From Meira nashicola (lineage: Eukaryota > Basidiomycota > Exobasidiomycetes > Exobasidiales > Brachybasidiaceae), in the NCBI GenBank assembly GCA_001600355.1, contig BCJU01000003.1, positions 1,802,519 through 1,866,518 on the forward strand: DNA of 64,000 nucleotides, in the 5' to 3' direction. The position numbers were made by a program, and so were the translations under genes. Below are positions 27,475 to 37,764 of the stretch, one piece after another. Within the stretch, counting starts at the first letter, position 1. Every line of letters starts with the position of its first letter. The notes below the pieces were generated by a model that was given only the letters and a program-made list of their open reading frames with translations, had not been told where the DNA came from and did not search any database.

Positions 27475-30093
27475 ATGACAACAAACGGCTCAGAACTTTC
27501 TAATGGTTCTTCTGGAGCTGCAATAGCTACAAAGAGTAACGGTCATACGCATGATGGTGGCGCTTCTTCCGATTTGCAAGGACTCAGCAGTACAGATAGC
27601 ATGATACAGAGTACAAATGGCGCCTCTTCCACAAACGGATCAGGACATGCTTTCAATGGCAACTCAACCAATGGTATCAGCAATGGAACAAACGGCGTAA
27701 ACGGCTTAGATGACGAATTCGCAAATAATGCATTTATCCCACTCTACGATGGCAGCAGTCTCGACCGAAGGGAATTCATTCGCATCACAGTACAAAGCTT
27801 GCGGGAATTGGGTTTAGAGTCAAGTGCAAAATCACTTGAACTAGAATCAGGAATCTCGCTAGAGCATCCCTCTATCATTGGATTTCGATCGGCCATCTTA
27901 TCGGGAGATTGGAAGAATGCTGAGCGTCTCTTACTCGATGGGCTCCGATACGGTGCAAGTAGGATAATGGCCAGAATGAGCTCTTCAGCACCTGAAACGT
28001 CAAGAAATGGTGCCCTTTCGATGGCTTCATCATCTTCTAATGTCAATATTGATTTCGCACTGCGTGATCCCCATTCCCGTGGAATCGATTGGATTAAATT
28101 TCTCATCTATCAACAACGATACTTGGAGCTTCTGGAGAGCAAACAAACACGTAAAGCATTATCAGTGTTACGAGACCGTCTAGCTCCTCTCAATCATGGC
28201 TCGGACACTCTGCATCAATTGTCAAGTTTGGTGATTTGTGGAACGTCTGAAGAATTATGTGAAAGGGCGAATTGGCTCGGATCAGGTTTAGCATCTAGAC
28301 GAAAGCTACTTGAAGAGATTGAAACTGCAATCTCACCTTCTGTTATGATCCCAAGTCGAAGATTACCCCAACTTCTCGAACAAGCACAGCAATTACAAAA
28401 ATCTCGCGATCCCTTCTTCAATCTGCCATTGGACACCAGGATTTCCCTTTATGTTGATCATCAATCAGATCGTTCAGTATTCCCGACTCGCACGGCTGCC
28501 ATCTTAACCGAACACACAGATGAAGTATGGCACGTCAGCTTTTCAAATGACGGTACCAAACTTGCATCTGTTGGAAAGGATCATGAAGTACTTGTCTGGA
28601 GTGTTGGAACAACACAAAGTGACTTTCAGGTGGTGAATAGGCTAGGATCAACGACAGGACATATTTGTCATGTATCCTTCTCGCCTGATGATGTTCATCT
28701 TTTGGCAACTTCAGATGATGGAGAAGTGATTGTTTGGAATTTGCATGATGGTTCAAAGAAAGAACACAAAGGTCATACGTATGCTGTAGGCACTGGTGCT
28801 TGGATGCCTGACGGACAAGGATTCGTGACAGGAGGTATGGATAGAAAGGTATACTTTTGGGATATTAATTTAGGTCTACAGAGAACTTGGAACACAGGGC
28901 AATTCCGTGTGCAAGCATTAGATGTTTCACCTGATGGTCGTTATTTGGTTGCAGTCAGTCATCGATATATGTCCAATTCTCATTCAACTACTACGACTAG
29001 CGGAGGAGCGCATCAATCATCCGCCAGTACTACTTCACGTATCGCAGCACAATTTTTAGGATCGACATGGTTCGACTACCCTTCACCTGCCTTGCATGAC
29101 GAAGAATGGCATATGGCACGAACACATGATGAACACGACGTGATTGATTTAGGAGGAGGTTCAAGAACGATGACAAATGAACGATTCCAATTACACTTTT
29201 ATGATATTCGTAGAAAGGAAGACGTAGGTTCAATCTACATGTTGGAAGAAATGACAAGCGTTAGCTTTAGTGATGATTCAAAGTATGTTTTGATTAATCA
29301 AAGACCGAACGAAGCTTTGATATGGGACGTACAAAAGCAATCTCTCGTTCATAGATTCACTGGACACAGAATACATCAACATGTGATCAGAAGCTGTTTT
29401 GGTGGAGCGGAGAATTCTTTTGTGATTAGCGGAAGTGAAGATGGATCAATTTACGTTTATCATCGAAAGACGGGCAAATTGTTGGATCGTTTACGAGGTC
29501 ATAATAAAGGTAGCGTGAACAGTGTTGCTTGGCATCCAAGACAGCATAGCATGTTTGCAAGTTGTGGTGATGATGGAACGATTCGAGTTTGGAGACCAGA
29601 ATCTACTGTTGATCATGAATTTCACGGTGCATTACATCCAAGACATGAATCAAATGGAAATGGAACGAGCACAAGTGTAGGAAATGGAACTCATGGATTG
29701 GGATTTGGTCTTGCGAATGAAACAAGCAATTCCCAATTCAGTCAAACAGATGGTCGTGATCGTGAAATGAGTAATGATGCAGCAATGGGACCATCACCTT
29801 TTCCATGGCCTACCAGTCCACGTGATCCAGGATCACCTTCAGGTGGATATTCTCGAAGAAGAGCAAGAAGATTAGCTGCACGATTGGCAGCCGCGACTGC
29901 TTCAAATTCTGCAATTACTGGAGCAACTTCAACCACGGAGTTTGAACGAATGGGTTTGGATAGAGAGGAAGAAGAAGAAGAAGAGGAAGATGATGAAGAA
30001 GATGACGAGGAGGACGATGACGACGAAGAAGAAGATGAAGAGGAAGAAGATGAGGAAGATGAGGAGGATGCAATGGAAGAAGGAGGTGATTAA
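27475..30093 (+). CDS. GID7: Gid7/WDR26-like LisH-CTLH-WD40 protein of the GID ubiquitin ligase
   Basis: At least 872 residues. After a Ser/Asn/Gly-rich N-terminus come a LisH motif (about 100-130, EFIRITVQSLRELG), a CTLH domain (about 132-225, GFRSAILSGDWKNAERLLL) and the CRA-like stretch. WD40 repeats follow from about 342 to 710 (TDEVWHVSFSNDGTKLASVGKDHEVLVW; HICHVSFSPDD; GSVNSVAWHPRQHSMFASCGDDGTIRVWRP, in outline). The C-terminus is an almost pure Glu/Asp tail (about 829-870). Gid7/WDR26 recruits substrates and drives higher-order assembly of the GID/CTLH E3 ligase, which degrades gluconeogenic enzymes in yeast. The listed start is the first ATG. However, the same frame is open for 72 codons upstream to a splice-acceptor-like CTTTAG, so the true N-terminus is probably longer. 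One WD repeat holds a long Ser/Thr/His-rich insertion (about 505-560). Confidence 0.88.
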   Translation: MTTNGSELSNGSSGAAIATKSNGHTHDGGASSDLQGLSSTDSMIQSTNGASSTNGSGHAFNGNSTNGISNGTNGVNGLDDEFANNAFIPLYDGSSLDRREFIRITVQSLRELGLESSAKSLELESGISLEHPSIIGFRSAILSGDWKNAERLLLDGLRYGASRIMARMSSSAPETSRNGALSMASSSSNVNIDFALRDPHSRGIDWIKFLIYQQRYLELLESKQTRKALSVLRDRLAPLNHGSDTLHQLSSLVICGTSEELCERANWLGSGLASRRKLLEEIETAISPSVMIPSRRLPQLLEQAQQLQKSRDPFFNLPLDTRISLYVDHQSDRSVFPTRTAAILTEHTDEVWHVSFSNDGTKLASVGKDHEVLVWSVGTTQSDFQVVNRLGSTTGHICHVSFSPDDVHLLATSDDGEVIVWNLHDGSKKEHKGHTYAVGTGAWMPDGQGFVTGGMDRKVYFWDINLGLQRTWNTGQFRVQALDVSPDGRYLVAVSHRYMSNSHSTTTTSGGAHQSSASTTSRIAAQFLGSTWFDYPSPALHDEEWHMARTHDEHDVIDLGGGSRTMTNERFQLHFYDIRRKEDVGSIYMLEEMTSVSFSDDSKYVLINQRPNEALIWDVQKQSLVHRFTGHRIHQHVIRSCFGGAENSFVISGSEDGSIYVYHRKTGKLLDRLRGHNKGSVNSVAWHPRQHSMFASCGDDGTIRVWRPESTVDHEFHGALHPRHESNGNGTSTSVGNGTHGLGFGLANETSNSQFSQTDGRDREMSNDAAMGPSPFPWPTSPRDPGSPSGGYSRRRARRLAARLAAATASNSAITGATSTTEFERMGLDREEEEEEEEDDEEDDEEDDDDEEEDEEEEDEEDEEDAMEEGGD

Positions 30094-31054
30094 GCAGCAC
30101 CACAACAACAACAACAAATTTATCAGCATATGCAATACCTTTAAATCTTTTTTTCTTATTTCCCTTTCCTTTTGCTTGCATTATATTTACATAGTACTTT
30201 CTCAATTCATCACATCTCCAAATGAAACAATCATCCGTGTTCTAATGACAATCATCCTTAATTTTTAGGAGAAACATAAGATTTAAACTTGATGAATCAT
30301 TATTGCTAAAGCGAGGCTTCGCTCAGAGAGCAGCCTGAGGGTGTTATATACAGAGTAACTTGCAGAGGGCGTCGTCTGCCGGATGATCAAAAACCGCTAA
30401 AAGGTCTGTGCGTGCTGAGTTAAAATAAAAAAGTGGTCAGCTTCGATTGATTGCGTAAAAATAGCAAAGCCAACAAAAAAGGACCCTCAAATGCAAAGTG
30501 TTGTTTGCCTAAAGGAAAACGGAGTGGAGAAAGGTGCCGAACATGTACATAATTCAGGTACTTGTTTTAAAAGGCAAAAGTACGGATTACGATAAATGCT
30601 TCATTGATCTTGTGCTTATTTTGGAGGGAAATTGCGAATTATGTACACAAGAAAGAGTCTTTTAACATGCCGTTTTTAGGCCCGCCGCCGCACAGGGCAA
30701 CATTTTTAATTTTTGCGGAGAAGGCTTTCTTTTATCTTGGTTTAGGGAAAGAGGAGTGTTGTTGGAATTGATCGATTGAGAAAAAAAAAAAAGATGACAA
30801 ATGCTTCAGCCATTATAGGCTGGCTGTGCGCACTATAGCCGATTGCCATGGACTTTCCAAGCTATGTTCACAGCATTTATTCTGCTTACCCTGATACAAA
30901 GGAGACAATCAAATAAGCCAAAATCATCATCAGGGTTCTCAGGCTGTTGTGCGCCAGATCGACGATTGAATACTCAATATTCGATCCTTGAAATTAGAAG
31001 GCTACTTTGATCATTACCTCCATCATTCGCATTTCATCATCACTCAAACACAAA
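30094..31054. other. spacer between GID7 and the fasciclin gene
   Basis: AT-rich with scattered GC-rich patches, including a GAGGC/GCTTCGC hairpin-like stretch near 30310-30330 and a poly-A run near 30781-30792. A CT/CA-rich segment precedes the fasciclin start. No ORF or RNA gene is recognised. Confidence 0.5.
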
Positions 31055-32854
31055 ATGCGTGCTGGTAATCTTCTTTTGGCCGGTATTTTGGCCAGTGGTC
31101 AAGCATTTGCTTCACCACATTCTTTCTCAATGGAAAATCATCAAATGCCAATGATGGACGCAAGTACTTCAAATGGATTCGCTTTTAGTGAAATTTCCCC
31201 TGTTGCACCTTTGTTCAATTGGGTTCATTCTTCTTTGAGTAGATGGTTACCATCTTCTGTTGGAAATGAAGATTCTGAATTATTCAATATTGATAACCAA
31301 TACTCTGCATTGGAAAAACCTGATTTGCCTGATAAAACGATTTGGGAAGTTATTCAAGAAAGTGAACATTTTACAGACTTGAAAAAAGTTCTCAAGTATA
31401 GTGGACCAGGCGCTCGTAAACTTTTGGACGACAAAGAGAAAAAGTTAACATTCTTAGCTCCGGCTAATTGGCACCACGATAATCACAAGGATGAAGAATT
31501 AAATTGGTTCAAACTTGGTCAATGGAATAATATTGAAAAAACGATCAAAATGTTCGAAGATGAAAAAGCGAGTACATTTGAAGATGATAAAGATAAAGAA
31601 CGTAAACGCAAATGGTTAGCGATCATCATTGATGCTACATTGAGATATCATGTAATCGATGGTGGAAAAGAACCTTTGACAGCATGGCAAATCACTCAAA
31701 ACAGTTCCGTTGCAACGGATTTAACGATCGGTAAAGGCAAAGCACGGGAAGTTTTGGGAAACTTAATGGACGGCTTCCCATATCGTTTACGAGTCGGCAA
31801 GAGTTTACTTCCTCGTCCTTCTCTCTACTTCAACTTCTATTCCCGTTTGGTGTACCCTGACGTAAACGTTGGAGGTTCATTGGTTCATGCTATTTCCTTG
31901 CCCTTGTTAATCCCACCATCCGCTTTGCAAACTTTGTACTTTAGCGTTCCAGAATTGGGGGGTACGGTATCAGCTTTGCAAAAGACACACACAGACGGCT
32001 ATTTCCGATTGCCAATCAACCGTTCAGCCATTGACGATGAGTATTCTCCTTTGGGTAAAAGTGCTCATTGCTCCCCAATGGACCCTGCAGAACGACTAGA
32101 ACATATGTTCGGACAAGTACCTGTTGATGAGATTGAAGCTATGGACGCTCAACGTCATACACATCACCGTGACGAAGATGGAAGTCCTCATCATGGCGGC
32201 AGAAAGGGTCATTCTGCATCAGGTCAACCTGACTTGACTTTCTTTGCACCTGACAATCTTGCTTGGTACCGTTTGCCTCCATTGTTGCGTATTTTCTTGT
32301 GGTCTCCTTACGGTTCAAGAGTTTTAGCTAAAGTTTTGGCTTTGCACTCCTTACCAAAGACGATCTTCTTTGCAGACTTTGTTCATATTCGTGACGATAA
32401 GTTGCAATTCCAATCCAAAGAGACAATCGCAGCACATGATTTGGTCAATTCACCTGAATGGTTATGGGGCCCATCATCCGAACAACCAAGCGTGCCTTTC
32501 GGTGATGCCGAAGTGACACGTTACACATTCAAAACAGCTTTGCCAAAAATTCACCACAAAGATCCAAAAGAGGGCGGTATCACTCTCGAGAAGGAGGAAT
32601 ATGAAACCGTGGATGTGGCTGTTTATCGTTACAAGATCTTGCCTGGTGGTCGTGGTCCTTTACAAACTCGTATTAGCGTTCAAGGTGTACCTATCGTCTT
32701 CCAAGATATTGCTGTTGCCAATGGTGCTTTACACACCATCAGTCGCTTTATCAAGCCAAAAGGTCATCCTCACAAGGGTATCTGGGCCTATGCATCCGAA
32801 GAAGCAAGCAAGTACGGATTTGGAGATGGTGATCTAGCCGCTCAAATGCTCTGA
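31055..32854 (+). CDS. secreted or vacuolar fasciclin-domain (FAS1) protein
   Basis: A 599-residue protein with a signal peptide (MRAGNLLLAGILASGQAFA, about 1-19). Two FAS1-like regions are visible. The first, about 88-265, has TIWEVIQESEHFTDLKKVLK, the LTFLAPAN box and TLRYHVIDGG. The second, about 275-580, has LTFFAPDNLAWYRLPP, VLALHSLPKTIFF and a late LHTISRFIKP. Between them is a His/Asp-rich linker. FAS1 domains mediate adhesion or cell-surface interactions; fungal two-domain versions of this size are found in the vacuole or at the cell surface. There is no GPI signal or C-terminal transmembrane helix. The first ATG in frame with the signal peptide was chosen; 16 upstream codons start only at TTG. 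The gene is convergent with the small coiled-coil gene downstream. Confidence 0.85.
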   Translation: MRAGNLLLAGILASGQAFASPHSFSMENHQMPMMDASTSNGFAFSEISPVAPLFNWVHSSLSRWLPSSVGNEDSELFNIDNQYSALEKPDLPDKTIWEVIQESEHFTDLKKVLKYSGPGARKLLDDKEKKLTFLAPANWHHDNHKDEELNWFKLGQWNNIEKTIKMFEDEKASTFEDDKDKERKRKWLAIIIDATLRYHVIDGGKEPLTAWQITQNSSVATDLTIGKGKAREVLGNLMDGFPYRLRVGKSLLPRPSLYFNFYSRLVYPDVNVGGSLVHAISLPLLIPPSALQTLYFSVPELGGTVSALQKTHTDGYFRLPINRSAIDDEYSPLGKSAHCSPMDPAERLEHMFGQVPVDEIEAMDAQRHTHHRDEDGSPHHGGRKGHSASGQPDLTFFAPDNLAWYRLPPLLRIFLWSPYGSRVLAKVLALHSLPKTIFFADFVHIRDDKLQFQSKETIAAHDLVNSPEWLWGPSSEQPSVPFGDAEVTRYTFKTALPKIHHKDPKEGGITLEKEEYETVDVAVYRYKILPGGRGPLQTRISVQGVPIVFQDIAVANGALHTISRFIKPKGHPHKGIWAYASEEASKYGFGDGDLAAQML

Positions 32855-32955
32855 AAGGATTAAATATGCATAACATCCTCTTCTTTCACTGTATTCCATC
32901 TTTCTTTTGACTTGAATTTTATGATATTAGCTAGAAAAGCAAAAGTATATGTCTT

Positions 32956-33312
32956 TCATTCATTCGCCAAATCCTCATCCCTTCCTGCGTTCTTTCCTAC
33001 CTTTGCAGCTCGAGCGAGATATTGTTGATGCTGTACTTTTCTCAATTTTTCATCGATTAATGTGCGAGCGTTCAGTAGTACTTGCTTTTCGATTTCTGTT
33101 CGGTATAAATTTGACAATAATTCTCTTTCTTTTTCATGTAAAGAAGATAATTTTCGTTCAATGCCTTTATCGATCTCCTTTCGATCTTCTTGTAGCGTTA
33201 GAAAACTTTCCTCATCGTTTCTAGAGCCAGAAGAACCGCCTTCCATCTGAGATCGTTTCGGCGATGAAGGTCTGACAGCATGTCTCTTCTCTCCACCTTT
33301 TCCCTTTTCCAT
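32956..33312 (-). CDS. small coiled-coil protein of unknown function
   Basis: A 118-residue, highly charged protein with an ATG start. The N-terminal 35 residues are Gly/Ser/basic and probably disordered. Residues about 38-100 form a continuous amphipathic helix with Leu/Ile heptads (EIDKGIERKLSSLHEKEREL; LLNARTLIDEKLRKV), suggesting a coiled-coil subunit of a larger complex. I do not recognise the family. Support for a real gene is the coherent heptad pattern, the ATG, its position between a convergent and a divergent neighbour, and the absence of any competing gene on the other strand. Confidence 0.55.
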   Translation of the reverse strand: MEKGKGGEKRHAVRPSSPKRSQMEGGSSGSRNDEESFLTLQEDRKEIDKGIERKLSSLHEKERELLSNLYRTEIEKQVLLNARTLIDEKLRKVQHQQYLARAAKVGKNAGRDEDLANE

Positions 33313-33531
33313 ACTGACTATATCACATCAATACGTAGACGATCACACTTTGAAATCATCTTATTTTTGATCACATTCGATATGGTCGTCTTTAACAAAA
33401 AAGTCGGAGCTTTGGTGCCCACCACATACACGTGAGTTTACACGCCTGGGCGACTTATTCGCTCTTTACACGATTTCGCGTACTAAAAAAAGTGTTGCTT
33501 GTGTTGCACTAACGCGTATAGTCTAATGCGT

Positions 33532-33591
<60 letters not shown>

Positions 33592-33678
33592 ATTCATTCA
33601 TCCGCCATTTCCTACGCGTTTTATCGGCTTCCCAACTTTTTCCTTCTTGTCTTTATTATCAATATAGGATGTGTCAAG
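33313..33678. promoter_or_regulatory. divergent promoter region with TG microsatellite
   Basis: Upstream of both the small coiled-coil gene (minus) and the RecQ helicase (plus). It holds a (TG)28 tract and a pyrimidine-rich stretch ending ATATAG near 33661, which looks like a possible intron end in the 5' leader. Confidence 0.5.
33535..33590 (+). repeat. (TG)28 microsatellite
   Basis: An uninterrupted run of 28 TG dinucleotides, 89 bp upstream of the chosen RecQ start. It is in frame with the helicase ORF and would read as Cys-Val repeats if translation began at the ATG at 33526. This is very unlikely to be protein and probably marks a polymorphic promoter or leader. Confidence 0.95.
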
Positions 33679-36600
33679 ATGGCAATCACAACATCAAATA
33701 TGCTATCTTCGGATGGTGAATTTGGAAGCTTTGTTGGGAGTAGTGGAACTTTATTGAACGCGATACGTTCGATAGACACTCCTTCTCCTCCTCCTCCAAG
33801 AGCTGAAACACGAAGGACGCCACAAATGCTGAGTGGACAAAGGTATAACAATGAGTCAAGACCATCAAAACCGCAAGAATTGAGCTACACTATTAGCGAT
33901 GACGAATTTGATTTTGATGATAAAGAAAATGACGTGTCTTTCCAAATGATAAAGGCATCAGCTTCTCCTGTCAAATCTAAGCAACGTACTACAAAGCAAG
34001 AATTCCAGCCTCGACAAAGCCCGAATTCCTTCGATCGCTCGACAGAATCGTCTTCTACACGTTCCAGAGACCAAAAAGGCCTATCAAGTAAGAGTACGGA
34101 AGTTCTAAGAACGATGCTACAACAAAACACGGAGAACTTGAATAAAACTCTAAAAGACATGATGGAAGGTATGCGTGGTGGATATGAGATGGGAACGCAA
34201 GATGAGGAGATGCTTTCGTACAATCACGCCCAGCTAGAAAAGAGGATTGCGGAGATCAAGAGCGAACTTGCGACCCGATCGGATCAATCACTTAGCCAAT
34301 CAAATACGCCTTCTCGCATTGCTCCAAGTAACATCAGCAGAGGGACTGCAGGATCGCAAAACGGCAAACAGCCTTTGCAGCCTGGAGGTAACAATAACAA
34401 CATCTCGGAAGACTACAAACAACCGATACTCTCTCAAAAGAGGCTAAGCACAAGGCAGGAAGCTTCTAGAGCACCACCTCCGCAAATACCCTCACATCAC
34501 TTATCTAGCTCACCGATTCGAGTTTCTCCTGTTCGCCCTTCTGCCTCACATGGTAATCGACAAGCATTCCACCAATCGACGTCCACCGATCGAGGTCATG
34601 CTTTTGCTCAAGGCTGTATGGAGGAAAGAAATAGTGGAACAGGCTCGCACAGAGTATCCAACTCCCCTACTACTGTTTCCCCACAACGCCAAGATATTGA
34701 AAGAAGAAGTTTCTCTCGCAACATCTCGAATTCAAGTGTGATAGAAGTCAACAATGTAGGTCGAAATGCTAGACAACAATTATGTTTTGATGATGATAGC
34801 GAAATCACGCCTATGGTCGATATGTTTAGTGATGCAAATGCCCACCGTTCGAAGCAACCTGAGAGAGCTCAGCCAATTAAACAAGTGGAGAGAATCCAAC
34901 CGAATAACCAAGCGGAGAAAGCTCAATCTATCAAGCCAACTGCCAAATTTCCATGGACAGCAGATGCTTGGAGAGCGCTTCGAGACGCATTTGGGCTGCA
35001 ATCATTCCGACCGAATCAAGAAGAAGTGATCAATGCAACATTGGGCGGCTATGATGTATTTTGTCTTATGCCCACAGGTGCCGGTAAGAGTTTGTGCTAC
35101 CAACTTCCAGCTATAGTAGAGTCGGGAAAGACTAGAGGAACCACAATCGTGATTTCTCCCTTGCTTTCATTAATCACAGATCAAGTTGCACATCTTGTGA
35201 GACGAGGTATACCAGCATTGAGAATTACTGGTGATATGCCTCTAGACGCACGTACGGAAGCATTGAGAGAAATTCACGATCCTAGATCGGACCCTCCCAG
35301 GCTGATTTATCTCACACCAGAATTCATGAACAAATCGCCTGCTGCAAAGAAAGTATTGGCTGATTTACACAGAAGAAATCTATTGGCACGTTTTGTTATA
35401 GATGAAGCACATTGTTTGAGTCAATGGGGTCATGATTTCCGACCAGATTACAAAGAGATGGGCAATCTTCGTAAATCATACCCAGATATTCCTTTCATGG
35501 CTTTGACTGCTACAGCAACACCACGAGTTATGAAGGATATTGTCTCGAATCTGAACCTCGAATCTCCACGGCTCAAGAGATTCACACAGTCCTTCAACCG
35601 TCCCAATCTGCTTTACGAGGTACGACCAAAACAAGCCGGAGACAAATGCATAGAGGAAATGGCAAATTTCATTCAAACCAATCATAACAATCAATGTGGT
35701 ATCATTTATTGCACAAGTAGAGCTGTTTGTGAATCGTTAGCAGCAAATTTACGGAGCAAACATGGTATCATGGCTCAACACTACCATGCTGGAGTTGGAA
35801 AATTGGACCGTGAGCGCATTCAGACAAATTGGCAGAAAAACATTTTCAAAGTGATTGTGGCCACTATTGCGTTTGGAATGGGAATTGATAAAGCAGATGT
35901 TCGATTCGTCATTCATCATTCATTACCTACCTCGTTGGAGGGATACTATCAAGAGACAGGAAGAGCAGGAAGGGACGGAAAGCAATCGAGTTGTATATTT
36001 TTTTATCGTTATTCTGATTCAAATTTTCTTATGAAACTAGCAAGAGAAGACGGAGCATCTGCACAACAAAAGGAACAACGTGAAGCTAATCTGCGACAGG
36101 TAATTGACTATGCTTCCAACAATACCGATTGTAGACGGCAGCTAGTTTTGCGATACTTTAACGAGAACTTCGATCCGGCCAATTGTCACAGAGGATGCGA
36201 TAATTGTAGGAACAGAAATCCGAGATCTCTTGGTGCAGTCGAGGACACTCGTCAACCGGAAGATGTAACAGAGATGGCAAAAGTTGTTGTGAAATTGGTT
36301 GAAGGTATGTGTCAATCTGACGGTTGTACGACCACCAGAGCCATAGCAACTTTGATGGGATCAAGAAGTAAGAATGTCGTAGAGAAAGGCTTCGAGACTC
36401 TGCCTCAGCACGGTAAGGGTATTGAGTTCGGAAGAAACAATACCAATCGTTTGGTACGTCACTTACTATCTGAAGGCTATCTAAGAGAAGATTTCGTAAC
36501 GGTTGCAGGAAAGTTTGTAGTTGCGTACTTGAAATTGAACCAAGACGCATGCGACATGCTTATGGACGAAAGGTCAAACGAGAAAGTAAAGATCATTCTA

Positions 36601-37296
36601 GACCCAGTGGAGCAAACTGCAAAACAGAGAAATGGCTCAGGAGGAAACAAGAAACGTGTTCCAGTCGTCGCTTCACATTCTTACGATAATACAGATGATG
36701 GCTTTGAGATGGACATTAGTGAATATGACTTTGATGCTCCCAATGCAATTCCACAAACGAGACCATCAAATCAAGCCATAAATGGAGGACCTGGAAGTAC
36801 AACAGTCTCTAATTCAAGAATCTCAAGCTTGTCCAAAAGACAAATGTCGCCTTTGCGTGTACCAACAATGCAGGAAAAGTCAAACGATTTCCCACCACCA
36901 AAACATAGAAGAGTAGAGCAAGAAATGCAACAGTCAAAGAATTACAAGAGTGCACCATTGAACTTGAACAGATTCACATTTGATGAAAATGCAGCTGACC
37001 CAGCAACTGTATCTCCTGAAATTCAGAGCTTTGACAGTTTTCACAATACAGGAAACTCTTCACGACCTCCAAGAAATGGTGACCAGAGGAATCAAGTTGA
37101 ATCTACTTCCGCGAATAGCAGACAACAACCACGCATCATAAATGTCGATCTTCTAGGCGGCGGTGGATTACGAGCAATGCCTGTTGCTGGTATACTTTCC
37201 AATTCAAAAAGCAAAAGCAATACTTCCAACGATCAACAAAAATCTACAAGTACGAAAAATAAGAGATTTCAACCACAAAGTCGAAAGAGGTTCTAA
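33679..37296 (+). CDS. SGS1: BLM/Sgs1-type RecQ DNA helicase
   Basis: A 1205-residue RecQ helicase. Residues 1-420 are Ser/Gln-rich and disordered. The helicase core covers about 425-790: Walker A MPTGAGKSLCYQLP (near 464), motif II DEAH in DEAHCLSQWGHDFRPDY (near 575), motif III ALTATATP, and motif VI in the QETGRAGRDG region. A zinc-binding RQC region extends to about 960, with Cys residues in DCRRQLVLRYF and CHRGCDNCRNRNP. BLM/Sgs1 enzymes act with topoisomerase III and Rmi1 to dissolve double Holliday junctions. The RQC winged helix is followed by a Ser/Asn-rich tail in which I cannot see the usual HRDC domain. The start chosen is the ATG at 33679; the upstream frame runs through the TG microsatellite and is not credible as protein. 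Confidence 0.9.
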   Translation: MAITTSNMLSSDGEFGSFVGSSGTLLNAIRSIDTPSPPPPRAETRRTPQMLSGQRYNNESRPSKPQELSYTISDDEFDFDDKENDVSFQMIKASASPVKSKQRTTKQEFQPRQSPNSFDRSTESSSTRSRDQKGLSSKSTEVLRTMLQQNTENLNKTLKDMMEGMRGGYEMGTQDEEMLSYNHAQLEKRIAEIKSELATRSDQSLSQSNTPSRIAPSNISRGTAGSQNGKQPLQPGGNNNNISEDYKQPILSQKRLSTRQEASRAPPPQIPSHHLSSSPIRVSPVRPSASHGNRQAFHQSTSTDRGHAFAQGCMEERNSGTGSHRVSNSPTTVSPQRQDIERRSFSRNISNSSVIEVNNVGRNARQQLCFDDDSEITPMVDMFSDANAHRSKQPERAQPIKQVERIQPNNQAEKAQSIKPTAKFPWTADAWRALRDAFGLQSFRPNQEEVINATLGGYDVFCLMPTGAGKSLCYQLPAIVESGKTRGTTIVISPLLSLITDQVAHLVRRGIPALRITGDMPLDARTEALREIHDPRSDPPRLIYLTPEFMNKSPAAKKVLADLHRRNLLARFVIDEAHCLSQWGHDFRPDYKEMGNLRKSYPDIPFMALTATATPRVMKDIVSNLNLESPRLKRFTQSFNRPNLLYEVRPKQAGDKCIEEMANFIQTNHNNQCGIIYCTSRAVCESLAANLRSKHGIMAQHYHAGVGKLDRERIQTNWQKNIFKVIVATIAFGMGIDKADVRFVIHHSLPTSLEGYYQETGRAGRDGKQSSCIFFYRYSDSNFLMKLAREDGASAQQKEQREANLRQVIDYASNNTDCRRQLVLRYFNENFDPANCHRGCDNCRNRNPRSLGAVEDTRQPEDVTEMAKVVVKLVEGMCQSDGCTTTRAIATLMGSRSKNVVEKGFETLPQHGKGIEFGRNNTNRLVRHLLSEGYLREDFVTVAGKFVVAYLKLNQDACDMLMDERSNEKVKIILDPVEQTAKQRNGSGGNKKRVPVVASHSYDNTDDGFEMDISEYDFDAPNAIPQTRPSNQAINGGPGSTTVSNSRISSLSKRQMSPLRVPTMQEKSNDFPPPKHRRVEQEMQQSKNYKSAPLNLNRFTFDENAADPATVSPEIQSFDSFHNTGNSSRPPRNGDQRNQVESTSANSRQQPRIINVDLLGGGGLRAMPVAGILSNSKSKSNTSNDQQKSTSTKNKRFQPQSRKRF

Positions 37297-37764
37297 AGCA
37301 TTGTACATTAAACATATTAATATCATCATTTCCATTTTTATCATTAAAAATTTGCCCAAAGAAAGTTCTAGAGTGAGGAGGATGCTGTTTCATGATTCTT
37401 CTATCTCTAATTCCGCGGGTTGAATTGGACTGCGCTGCGCAGTGAGTTGCATGTATGCATGCATACATACATCAACGCTCAGCGCGTATTAGCCACAACT
37501 CAGCTGAGGGCGCGTGTGCTTACGCGTGCGAAATCCATGGATTCCGAAAGTTCTTTTGTCGTGTACCATATCAATAACTCGGCGTTTGAGGTGGAGCGGC
37601 GATAAGGAACATTGACGGAAATTGTGAATCGTGCATGCATTGAATAAACAGAAGGGGGAAGGGGCAAACATTGACCCTATATAAATTCCAAGATAATCAT
37701 CATCTTGTCCATCACCTTTCCTTGCTGTCCAAACATTCTTTTCAGGAGGACAACATCGAAGTGT
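37297..37764. promoter_or_regulatory. promoter region with GCGCTGCGC and GCATACATAC
   Basis: Between the RecQ gene and the hydrolase gene (both plus). It holds GCGCTGCGC at 37432-37440 and, 20 bases later, GCATACATAC at 37461-37470, followed by further GC-rich words (CGCTCAGCGCG). A GCGGCGATAAGG lies near 37596. This is one of the clearest co-occurrences of the two recurrent spacer words. Confidence 0.5.

Noticed and set aside
29915..30205. Leu/His-rich minus-strand ORFs opposite the Gid7 acidic tail
   Set aside because: Antisense reading of GAA/GAT repeats; composition is a mirror of the Glu/Asp tail.
33526..33678. RecQ start at the ATG before the TG repeat
   Set aside because: Would encode a long Cys-Val repeat; the next ATG at 33679 gives a normal polar N-terminus.
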